64,000 nucleotides of DNA from JADJRH01 sp046351455 (GTDB taxonomy: Bacteria > Myxococcota_A > Polyangia > Polyangiales > Polyangiaceae): NCBI GenBank assembly GCA_046351455.1, contig JAXLYM010000004.1, positions 248,001-312,000 on the forward strand. The letters are read 5' to 3'. Position 1 is the stretch's first letter; each line of letters opens with the position of its first letter. The notes under the pieces are model-generated. The model did no database searches, was not told where the DNA came from, and saw only the letters and a program-made list of their open reading frames with translations. Positions 35,231-43,641 of this stretch are shown here, in pieces. The translations under genes and the position numbers were made by a program.

Positions 35231-38200
35231 TCATTTCCCGGCGCGGGGCGTCACGCGGAAGATGCCCCATTGCCCCGCCTGGATCTGGCTGCTCGTCCAG
35301 CTCCGATAGAGGTAGTCTCCGGGGACCGCGAGATCGCCGCCGGCGCTCCGGATCAGGAGATCGAAGTGCCCCGTCGGACCGAACCCGGTGACCGCGCCGG
35401 CCCACGTCGAGCGGCCGTTCAGCCCGATCGCGGTGCCCTCGTGCGTGTACGGCTCGTCGGGCCAGGCGTGCCCGGACAGCTCGAACACCTGCTGATTGTC
35501 CCCGTTCCCCTGCGCGCCGAAGAGGTGGAATCGCACCGGCATCCCCGCGGGCGCGGTGAACACCGGGGTCGCCGGATCGCCTCCGACGAGCGTGTTCGAG
35601 ACAGCCGCGCTCGTGTCGAGAAAGCCCCAATCATAGGCCGCCACGCGCCCCAGCTCGTCGGCCGTCGGATGGGCCCAGTTCGCGGGCGGCGGCCCTCCGA
35701 GCGTCGCCTTCTGCGGCCCCCACCCGGCGTCCATCCGCGCGCCGTACCGATAGAACATCGGATCGCTCTTGTAATTGACGCCCGAGAGCGGCCCCGCCAC
35801 CCTCTCGTCGTAGAACGAGACTCCGTTCATGCGAGCGGCGATGTCGTTCTGCTCGATCAGCACGAAGTCGCGGAACGCCGAGCCGTCCGCCGCGGTCACC
35901 GTGGCCGAAGCGCGGCTGTCCGCGTCTTCCACCCACGTCGCGCCGAGCGGCTCCACCACCAGCGCGCCGAACAGCCCATGGTACGCCTGGATCAGCGGAT
36001 CCGAAGGCATCAAGTTCACCGCGCCGAGCTCCTCCGGCGTCGCCTTCCAGGACCCGTCCGCCTGCGCCGAGAGCGCGCCCGCGTACCACACGTACTTCCG
36101 ACACGGCGCATCGGAACATGCCGTATTCTTTTCCGTCGGGCTCACGGTCTGCACGGGGTTCGTGCCCACGTTGGAGCCGTCGCTCCGCGTGACGTCGTAC
36201 CCGAGGAGCTGCGCGTGCAGGCCCACGGACGACGAAGCGTAGAGCTCGTTGCGGACAGGCACCTTCGGATCCTTGCCGGTCGTCTGCTTGTAAGGAGCGG
36301 TGTAGTACATCGTCGATCGGAAGGCCCACACCGGATCGCGAAACACCTTCTCGTCGGCCTTCATGCGGTTCCGGAGAGTGACCTCCACCCAGTCGCCGGC
36401 GGCCACGCGCAGCACGAGCGGCTCGATCGGAACCCCCTTCTTCAAGTGCCCTGTTGCAGGATCGATGTCCTCGTCCCGCACGTAGATCATCGCCCCGGGA
36501 TCGACGATCGGCGCCGACGGATCCGGCGCGAACGCCCCGTTCGGCTGCTTCACCACGATCCCGCGGCCGTTGTAGACGAGGCCCTGATCGGTCCCGGTCG
36601 CCTGCTGGATCGTCATCGCCGAGACAGCCAGCTTGCGCACACAAGGCCCCTTCGAACAGTCGGTGCTCGTGCCCGCGGGGATCGCGATCGCGGCCGCCGG
36701 AGGCGCCTTCGGGCTGGACGGCAGTCGCGCGAGCCCTGGCTCGTCCGAAGAGCCCCCGTACGCGCGCACGAGGCCCCACATGCCGTTGATCTGGCCCTCG
36801 TACGAGGCGCCGGTCTGATAGAGGTAGTCCGACTGCGCCTGATCGGGGCTCGGCGGCGGGAGGCTGAATTCCGGCTCGAAATGCTCGGACAGGAGCACGA
36901 GCTGGCTCGCGCGATGACCGGAGTCGGGATAGCCGGCCTCCATCAGCCACTCGTTGCCGTGCATCGCGAACGTGTTCATGCTCGTGTGCGCGCCGCAGAG
37001 GAGGCGGAACTGCACGCGATCGCCCGCGTACGCCCGGAGCAGCGGAGTGTACGGATCCTCCGCGCCCATGCCCCCGGAGATCGGCGCGCGCGGGAAGATC
37101 AGGCACGGTCCCTTCTTCGGATCGCACGAGGGATCGATGGGACTGCCGCCGGGAGGTTGCCTGTCGTAGTCCGGATCGAGCCTCGGAATCGAGCGGAACG
37201 CGTGCGACGGATCCGTCGCCTGCGCCGCCTGATCCGGCGGCAGGCTCGCCGGATTGCCCACCTTCGCGAGCCGGTGTCCGAGCGGCTCCTCGCGGTAGCT
37301 CATGCTCATCGTCCCGGAGCCGAAGTTGCTGATGAGGCCGGGCATCGGTCCCTTCGGCGCGGACGCACACAGCGGCGGCGCGCAGACAGGCGCGTTGACG
37401 GCGTTCGCGGGGCTCGCCCACCCTGTATACTGCGGGTTCGGCTTCGCGAGGACGCAGTTCGGGAACGTGGGAGTCTTGTCGCAGTCCGCGCGATAAGGCA
37501 CCGGCTCCGCGGGGCTCTTCGGGCCGTACGTGAGCTGCAGATCCTGAAACCCGAGCGCGAATTCGCGGACGCTCTTCGAGGGGTCCGCCGTCAGGATGTT
37601 GGCCGCGTAGCTCGTGGGTCCGCCGTCGTCCCGCGTGCCCATCGGCGCGCCGTCCGGGGTCGTCCAGCGCGATCCGGCGGGCTCGATCAACAGGCCACCA
37701 TACAGGCCCGCTTGCTGGTGCGTCGATGGACCGTAGTGATCGTGCGTGAACACCGTGGTGAGGGTCCGGTCCTTTCCCTGGTTGTCGAGCACCGGATCGG
37801 CCCACCACCTCTGCACCGTCGCCTGCGCGCCGATCCACTCGCCGCGCGGTCCGGCCCCGATCTCGGCGATCGGCTTCGGGGTGAGCTTCACGCGCTTTCC
37901 GCCTTCCGTGAGGAGGCCGCCGGCCTCGTTGATCGCGCCGATCCGCGCGCGCACCTCGTCGGGGCTGAGCGTGCCGTCCTCGTAGTTCCACCCGTTCGCC
38001 GCCCCGTCCGAGGCCATCACGTCGAACTTCACGAGATGGATGTGCTGACCGAGGATGTCGGTCGGAGTCCGCACCTGGAAGTCGTCCAGCTCGTAGTAGT
38101 CGGGCACCAGGTTGGAGTGCCAGTATTCGATGACGTCCCCGGAGTTGGCGCGGAAGAACAAGGGCTCCGGCGGGCGATCGCCCTTCACCGTGGGGCCGAC

Positions 38201-40708
38201 GTCCTTCCAGAGTGCCATCATGCGCTGCTGCGGGAAGTGCCATCCTTTCTTGTTGAGCACCGCGTCCACCTGGAGCGTCGCGCCCTTGTAGACTCGCGGC
38301 TTCGCGGGGGCCCCGGTGCTGTCCGTCACGGGCGTTCCATCGGATTTCACCGCCGGATCCGCGAAGGGAGCGCCGCGCGCGGGCGGCCGTCCGTTCATCA
38401 CGAACACGCCCGGTGAGCCGTCCGGCTTGAACGACGGATGCTCCCGCGTGGCGTGCTCCTTCATCGCCGCCTTCTCGATGGACGTGCCGTCCTCCGGGAC
38501 CTCGAGCGCCTGAATTTTCCCGAGGTCCTTCGAGAAATCCCACGAGTCGTGCTTCTCGTTGACGACGGTGGCAGTCTGGATGATGTGCCTCGGCAATCCG
38601 CCGTCGAGCACCTCGCCTTTGGGGGTGATCGCGAAGTCCAGCGGCGGCGCAGGGGCCCTGTGGCCGGCCACGCCGGGGACGAAGAAGGGATATCCAGGGC
38701 TCTTGTCCTTGTCGACGACGTGGGGTTGTCCGTCCACGATCTCGACCTTTCCGGGCATCGGCGCCATCGCGATCGTCGGCAGCGGAACGACCGCGGGGAT
38801 CGGCGTTCCGGCCTTGATTTCAGCGTCCGGCAGCGCGCGCGAGCCCTTCACGGGCCGGCCCTGCGCGTCGAGCGGAGTGCCCTGTTCGAGCACGTCGTGC
38901 ACCCGGAAGAGGCCCCACATCCCCGCCGCGAAGTGCGGATAGAAGTGGCAGTGGAAGATCGCGTCTCCAGGCGTCAAGTTGCGGTTGCCGCTGCCGTACA
39001 CGAGCTCGGAGGAGAACGTGGCGCCGGGGCCGATCGCCTGGCTGTCGAGGTACTGGCTCCGATCGCTCGCCGGCGTCCGCAGCCATTGGTGCGCGTGGTG
39101 GTGATGCACGTGGTGCACCGAGGCGCCGGCGTGGAGCACGCGGAACACCGCACGATCGCCGAGGTACGCGTGGTAGACGTTCGAGGGATCGTCCGGGAAA
39201 TAAGCCTTCGTCGCCTTGGGCCCCGGCTTCACGGACATGCCCGTGGTGACCCCCGTTCGACGGGCCTTCTCCAATTCAGCGGTGGTGAGCGGCGCGTTCG
39301 CGGGGACGTCCACGACCATCGACGGATCGCCGACGGCCCACGAGCTCAGGAAGAACTCTTCGAACTTGCACTCTGGACAGTCCCCCATCGGCCCGACGCC
39401 GAGCCGATTGGCCAGCACCTCCGCGCCGACGCCCGCGACCCCGTAGTTGATCGCGAACGCGTCGGATCCCGCGAAATCGAGGCCTCCGCGCAGCGTGTAC
39501 GAGGAGGGCAGCCCGTGCGAGTCCGGGGCCGTGTCGTAGAAATTGGGGAACGGCTGAAGGACGTCCTGCGACTCGTGGTAATGAATCGTGACCTCGCGGT
39601 AGGGCGCGCGCCGATCCGGGTATTCCGGGTTCGGCTCGAACATCGGTCCTCGCAGCGTGTCCGGGAATCGCCCGGCGCCGGGGCCGGTGACGATGGCGGT
39701 CAGATCGGAGTGGTAGGTCTCCAGGGCTCCGGGGATCTCCCGGCACGTGAGCTTTCCACCGAGGCTCGTGGGCACGCGGAGGGTGTCCACCATTCGCAGC
39801 ACCGGCGCACAAGCGCGGCGGGCCCCGGGGTGCGTCGTGTCGTAATCGGCCGGATAGAGAGCTGCATAGTCGAGGATCGGGTGTCCGTCCGGCGTCGTCT
39901 TCGTCGTCGCGAGCGCGAGGTCCGCGGCGCCGACCTGGCTCCGGTAGAGCTCGGCCGTCTCGGGCTCCACCGTGACCGCGCCGAAGAGGCCGCTCGTGAG
40001 CTGCTGCGCGGTGACGCCGCTCCAATCCGCGGCGGTGCTGTACGCGAGGAAGGTGCCCTCTTCGCCTGCATACAGCTTGTACTTGATGGCCTTTCCGGGC
40101 TCGATCAGGCTCGACGCGTTCTCGCCGGCGAAGGTGCCGTCCGCGGGGCCGCCGCCGGGCGCGCTCGCGACGATGGATAACCCCGCCACGTGCAGTCCGA
40201 CGGCGCGCGTCACGGGGGAGCCGGCGGGCGCGAGGAGGTTCTTGAGGTCGACCTCCAGACAGTCGCCCACGCGGATCCGCAGCACGATGGGCCGCGGCCG
40301 CTTGCCGTCGCGCAGCCGCACCTTCCCGGCCTCGAGTAGGTCACCGCCGTCCTGGGCCGCGACGTCCCGTTCGAGCGCGTACGTGAGCCCCAGCGGGCGC
40401 ACGGCCCCGAGGCGATTGACCACCATCACTTGATCGAGCGCGACGACCGACGCGTGAATGGTGCGCTTGCACGAGGCCGCCGCGACGGTGGGAGTCGCTG
40501 TATTCGAGGGCAAAGGTCCGGTGGGCCCCGGTCCCTGCGGGCTGCCGCACGTGGCCGAGAGCGCCGCGAGCGCCGGAACGAGCCCCCTCGCGCACACTCC
40601 CATCCACGGATCGAGGGTCTGGGACGCGTCGGCGCCGGGCCGGAGCGCGAGGCGTCCTGCGATCCGCTGCACCCACCTGAAACGGCCATTTCCGTGCTGC
40701 GTCGACAT
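35231..40708 (-). CDS. Giant multicopper oxidase (1825 residues)
   Basis: An extracellular or outer-membrane copper oxidase several times longer than laccases (about 500). The signal region is atypical: a long basic leader, then a hydrophobic stretch ending LSATC, a possible lipobox near residue 54. Copper-ligand clusters occur along the chain: HVHHHHAHQW near 530, the complete type 1 motif HCHxxxHxxxxM near 584, HIHLVKFD near 885, HDHYGPSTHQQ near 984, and further cupredoxin blocks near 1240, 1495, 1575 and 1728. This suggests about six or more cupredoxin domains with the type 1 signature central, not C-terminal. Very large oxidases of this sort (MofA, MnxG) are linked to Mn(II) oxidation. 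The start is fixed by AGGAGAT before ATG. Operon context supplies a Sco copper chaperone and cytochromes. Confidence 0.9.
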   Translation of the reverse strand: MSTQHGNGRFRWVQRIAGRLALRPGADASQTLDPWMGVCARGLVPALAALSATCGSPQGPGPTGPLPSNTATPTVAAASCKRTIHASVVALDQVMVVNRLGAVRPLGLTYALERDVAAQDGGDLLEAGKVRLRDGKRPRPIVLRIRVGDCLEVDLKNLLAPAGSPVTRAVGLHVAGLSIVASAPGGGPADGTFAGENASSLIEPGKAIKYKLYAGEEGTFLAYSTAADWSGVTAQQLTSGLFGAVTVEPETAELYRSQVGAADLALATTKTTPDGHPILDYAALYPADYDTTHPGARRACAPVLRMVDTLRVPTSLGGKLTCREIPGALETYHSDLTAIVTGPGAGRFPDTLRGPMFEPNPEYPDRRAPYREVTIHYHESQDVLQPFPNFYDTAPDSHGLPSSYTLRGGLDFAGSDAFAINYGVAGVGAEVLANRLGVGPMGDCPECKFEEFFLSSWAVGDPSMVVDVPANAPLTTAELEKARRTGVTTGMSVKPGPKATKAYFPDDPSNVYHAYLGDRAVFRVLHAGASVHHVHHHHAHQWLRTPASDRSQYLDSQAIGPGATFSSELVYGSGNRNLTPGDAIFHCHFYPHFAAGMWGLFRVHDVLEQGTPLDAQGRPVKGSRALPDAEIKAGTPIPAVVPLPTIAMAPMPGKVEIVDGQPHVVDKDKSPGYPFFVPGVAGHRAPAPPLDFAITPKGEVLDGGLPRHIIQTATVVNEKHDSWDFSKDLGKIQALEVPEDGTSIEKAAMKEHATREHPSFKPDGSPGVFVMNGRPPARGAPFADPAVKSDGTPVTDSTGAPAKPRVYKGATLQVDAVLNKKGWHFPQQRMMALWKDVGPTVKGDRPPEPLFFRANSGDVIEYWHSNLVPDYYELDDFQVRTPTDILGQHIHLVKFDVMASDGAANGWNYEDGTLSPDEVRARIGAINEAGGLLTEGGKRVKLTPKPIAEIGAGPRGEWIGAQATVQRWWADPVLDNQGKDRTLTTVFTHDHYGPSTHQQAGLYGGLLIEPAGSRWTTPDGAPMGTRDDGGPTSYAANILTADPSKSVREFALGFQDLQLTYGPKSPAEPVPYRADCDKTPTFPNCVLAKPNPQYTGWASPANAVNAPVCAPPLCASAPKGPMPGLISNFGSGTMSMSYREEPLGHRLAKVGNPASLPPDQAAQATDPSHAFRSIPRLDPDYDRQPPGGSPIDPSCDPKKGPCLIFPRAPISGGMGAEDPYTPLLRAYAGDRVQFRLLCGAHTSMNTFAMHGNEWLMEAGYPDSGHRASQLVLLSEHFEPEFSLPPPSPDQAQSDYLYQTGASYEGQINGMWGLVRAYGGSSDEPGLARLPSSPKAPPAAAIAIPAGTSTDCSKGPCVRKLAVSAMTIQQATGTDQGLVYNGRGIVVKQPNGAFAPDPSAPIVDPGAMIYVRDEDIDPATGHLKKGVPIEPLVLRVAAGDWVEVTLRNRMKADEKVFRDPVWAFRSTMYYTAPYKQTTGKDPKVPVRNELYASSSVGLHAQLLGYDVTRSDGSNVGTNPVQTVSPTEKNTACSDAPCRKYVWYAGALSAQADGSWKATPEELGAVNLMPSDPLIQAYHGLFGALVVEPLGATWVEDADSRASATVTAADGSAFRDFVLIEQNDIAARMNGVSFYDERVAGPLSGVNYKSDPMFYRYGARMDAGWGPQKATLGGPPPANWAHPTADELGRVAAYDWGFLDTSAAVSNTLVGGDPATPVFTAPAGMPVRFHLFGAQGNGDNQQVFELSGHAWPDEPYTHEGTAIGLNGRSTWAGAVTGFGPTGHFDLLIRSAGGDLAVPGDYLYRSWTSSQIQAGQWGIFRVTPRAGK

Positions 40709-40803
40709 GGCATCTCCTTCTTTGCGCGGCGCCGGCTCCTCGTCCGATCGCCCCCGAAACTCGACTGTGCCTCTCGCGGGAGGCCCTTTTTTGCGACGGG
40801 CGC

Positions 40804-42471
40804 TCAGAGCAGCGGCGCCGGATCCGGTGCGGGCGACAGGTGTCCTCCCGGCTCCACGGAGAAGACAGGGGGCGCGGCCCCGACGTGGCGCGAGCGCCCG
40901 AACGACAGCGGCGGACCGATCCACGCGCTGTGGTCGCGGATCCCTTCGATCGAGCGGATCCAGGCCTCGCGCGTCGCGTCCCGCCCGGAGCGGCGGAGGC
41001 CCTCGATCAGCACCGACGCCGCGGAGAGCGCCCGCCGTTGCGCCGAGAGGTGCTGTCTCGACAGGCCGTGTCCCGCCGCCAGCGCATCGTATTCAGGCAC
41101 CGTGACGCTCGCGTCCTCCGCGGGCCACGCGGACAGGAACAGCCGGCCGCCGAACGATCTCGGGGCCCCGGCGAGCAGCGCGCGCGGAGCGTCCGACGCC
41201 TCGAACGCGCCGAGCCCTCCGGCCACGAAGATCAGCGGGGCGCCGGGAATTCGAGCGATCGCGTCACGGAGCGGCGCCGCGTCGCCCGTCCAGCCGAGGA
41301 GGAACACGGCTGTTGTTCTTGCGTCCGACAAGGCCTCTCTGGTGGGCAGCTCTCCGGGAGGCGCCGTCGCGCACCGCGTGAACCCGGCCCGTGCGCAGCC
41401 GTCCACGACGCGGCGAGCGGCCTTCTCCGCGGCCTCCCCGGGACCTCGGAGCACGAGGGCGTCTCCCCCCTTCGGCGCGCGCTGAGCGGCCAGCGCGAGC
41501 AGCGACTCCGCCTCTTCGGCGAGGCCTCCATGAAGCACGAACAGGCCCTCTCCGGCCGGCGCGAGGGCCGCGTCCGAGGCGGCGATCACCGCGGGGACCC
41601 CGTCCTCCAGTGCACGCGCGAGCGCCTCCGAATCGACGACACCCACCCTCGCGAACGGTACCTTCGCCGGCGCGGCCTTGTCCGAAGCGCCCTTGTCCGA
41701 AGCGCCCTTGTCTGCCGAGGCGACGTCGAGCACCAGCCGCCGGCCGAAGATGCCCTGTCGCGCGTTGATCTCCTCGAACAGCGCGGCGACGGCGGCGTGC
41801 GCGGCCTTCCCCGCGGCGTCGGGCGCGAAGAGGCCACCGATATGCACCTCGGCGTCCGCGAGGCCCGGCTCCGCGGCGCGCTCCAGCGTGCGCAGATAGG
41901 CCGCGAGGTCCGCCGCGTCCTCTCGCGACAAGCGGTAACGCGGCATCACCGGATCGAGCCTGTTGCCGGAGGCGTCGACGCCCATCGTCACCGCGCGGAC
42001 GAACAGAGGCGCGCTGTACGGCCCGCGGCGCCTCCCGAGCGCGGCGGTGACCTCGTACGGCCGCGTGAGCGCGTCCCATCGCACCGCAGGCGGCGACACG
42101 CCCCCTTCGCTGCGGCCGCGCCCGTCCTTCCCGTGGCACCCCGCGCACGGCAGCGACGAAGCAGGCACCAGCACGTCCCCCGGCCCGACGGCGGCGGTGA
42201 TCGGCTGTCCAGACACGGACTCTCCGCGCTGAAACAAGGCCTCTCCGCGCGCCGCCGACCCCGTACTTCCAGCATCGCTCACCGCCCCCGAAGAAGGCCA
42301 TTCGAGCGGCGCGAGGCCTTGTCCGGCTCCTGCGGAGCTACCTCGCGTGTCACCCGCGCTGCTCGAACGTCCGCTCGAAAGGGCAGCACCGCGCCCGTCG
42401 TCCGCGTCGCCGGAGCACCCTTGTCCGAGGAGCGCGAACAGCGCCGTCATCACGAGCGCCGCAGCCCTCAT
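40804..42471 (-). CDS. Cytochrome c / type 1 periplasmic-binding-protein fusion lipoprotein
   Basis: 555 residues. A lipoprotein signal (GQGC, Cys19) and Ser/Gly linker precede a monoheme cytochrome c domain (about 75-200) with heme motif CAGCH at 109-113 and likely axial Met176 in DPVMPRY. From about residue 209 to 540 runs a domain like amino-acid ABC-transporter binding proteins (Peripla_BP_6): VHIGGLFAPDAAGKAA, EEINARQGIFGRRLVLDV, VPAVIAASDAALAP, and a hinge-like C-terminal region. The two modules in one chain suggest that ligand binding is coupled to electron transfer, or simply a redox protein built on a binding-protein scaffold. Its start overlaps the Sco gene stop (ATGA). The oxidase gene follows after 95 bases. 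Confidence 0.85.
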   Translation of the reverse strand: MRAAALVMTALFALLGQGCSGDADDGRGAALSSGRSSSAGDTRGSSAGAGQGLAPLEWPSSGAVSDAGSTGSAARGEALFQRGESVSGQPITAAVGPGDVLVPASSLPCAGCHGKDGRGRSEGGVSPPAVRWDALTRPYEVTAALGRRRGPYSAPLFVRAVTMGVDASGNRLDPVMPRYRLSREDAADLAAYLRTLERAAEPGLADAEVHIGGLFAPDAAGKAAHAAVAALFEEINARQGIFGRRLVLDVASADKGASDKGASDKAAPAKVPFARVGVVDSEALARALEDGVPAVIAASDAALAPAGEGLFVLHGGLAEEAESLLALAAQRAPKGGDALVLRGPGEAAEKAARRVVDGCARAGFTRCATAPPGELPTREALSDARTTAVFLLGWTGDAAPLRDAIARIPGAPLIFVAGGLGAFEASDAPRALLAGAPRSFGGRLFLSAWPAEDASVTVPEYDALAAGHGLSRQHLSAQRRALSAASVLIEGLRRSGRDATREAWIRSIEGIRDHSAWIGPPLSFGRSRHVGAAPPVFSVEPGGHLSPAPDPAPLL

Positions 42472-43634
42472 CGAAGGGGCCTCTCCCCCGGATCGTCGAT
42501 CACGCTCGACAGCACGTCGAGCACCTGATCCGCCGGCGCGAGGCCGAGCGCCTTCTTCCACAGGCCCGTTCGATCGTTGCCGGCGACGAGGAGCGGCGAG
42601 TGATCGTCCGGCTGCCGCGCCGCCTCTCCGATCTTGTGGCGCACCGTCTCCAGCGTCGCGGGGTCCCCCGTCAGGAAATACCACCCTCTCCTGGCGTGCA
42701 ACCGTCGCGCGTATTCAGCCAGCTTCTGCGGCGTGTCGTTCTCGGGATCCAGGGTGATCGACACGATGCTCACGTCGTCGCCGAGCCGCGCGCCGAGCCT
42801 CTCCTGGAGCTTCGCGAGCGTGGACGAAACGACGGGGCACGAGCTCGTGCAGGAGGTGAAGAACGTCTGGAAGATCACCGCGCGCCCCTTCATGAGATCG
42901 CTGTAGAGGCGCCGCTCCTTGCCCTCTTGATCGACGAGCACCGCGTCCGTGAAATACCGCTCTGCCCCCGCGGGCAGCACAGGCGCCTTCGCGGGCAGCA
43001 GAGGCGCCTTCGCGCGGAGCTTCTCCAGCGAGCGCAGGAGCCCGTCCGGCGAGGAGAGCGCGTGCGACCGGATCCACTCCCCTCGCCCGTCGCCGAGCAG
43101 CACGATGGGCTGGTGCTCCTCCTTGGCGGCTGTATACACCGACAGCGCCTTCAGCACGCGCGTCACGTCCTCTTCCCGCCCCGTGAGCAGCGTCCACCCT
43201 TCTCCGGCGCCGAATTTCTCGCTCCACGTGCGCAGTCGCTCGGGCGTGTCGTGCTCCGGATCGATGCTGATCGACACGAGCTCGACGTCCTTGCCGGCGC
43301 GGTCCCCGAGCTGCCTGCGCAGCCGCCCGAACGAGGCGCCGATCGGCGGGCAGATGGTGGCGCAGCGGGTGAACACGAAGCTCATCGCCACGGCCTTGTC
43401 GCGCAGCAGATCCGCGAGCACGACCGGCTCCCCGCGCTGGTTCACGAGCGTGACGTCGGGCACGGAGAGCCGGCCGAGCGGCACGTCCTCCTCCGCCGCT
43501 GCGGGAGCGAGGACCGGAGTCGGAGGGGCCGAGTCGGGGACGACCCGCGCGCGGAGCAGCCCGAACGCGCCCCCCGCAACGCCAACCGCACAGACCGTGA
43601 TCAGAATCGGCTTCGCCGCGGCGCCGAGGTTCAT
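42468..43634 (-). CDS. Tandem double-domain Sco1/SenC copper chaperone
   Basis: 388 residues, about twice the usual Sco length, with an N-terminal membrane helix (about 9-27). Domain 1 has CATICPP (Cys91, Cys95) and EEHQP (His174). Domain 2 has CTSSCPV (Cys262, Cys266) and DDHSP (His345). Thus both thioredoxin-like modules keep the CxxxC plus His set that binds copper. The modules are joined by a short repeated KAPLLPAKAPVLPAG linker (tandem 21-24-bp duplication near 42969-43014). Sco proteins deliver copper to cytochrome oxidase CuA sites; in this operon the likely client is the giant multicopper oxidase. Seven bases separate it from the upstream lipoprotein gene. Confidence 0.9.
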   Translation of the reverse strand: MNLGAAAKPILITVCAVGVAGGAFGLLRARVVPDSAPPTPVLAPAAAEEDVPLGRLSVPDVTLVNQRGEPVVLADLLRDKAVAMSFVFTRCATICPPIGASFGRLRRQLGDRAGKDVELVSISIDPEHDTPERLRTWSEKFGAGEGWTLLTGREEDVTRVLKALSVYTAAKEEHQPIVLLGDGRGEWIRSHALSSPDGLLRSLEKLRAKAPLLPAKAPVLPAGAERYFTDAVLVDQEGKERRLYSDLMKGRAVIFQTFFTSCTSSCPVVSSTLAKLQERLGARLGDDVSIVSITLDPENDTPQKLAEYARRLHARRGWYFLTGDPATLETVRHKIGEAARQPDDHSPLLVAGNDRTGLWKKALGLAPADQVLDVLSSVIDDPGERPLR

Positions 43635-43641
43635 GAGCGCC

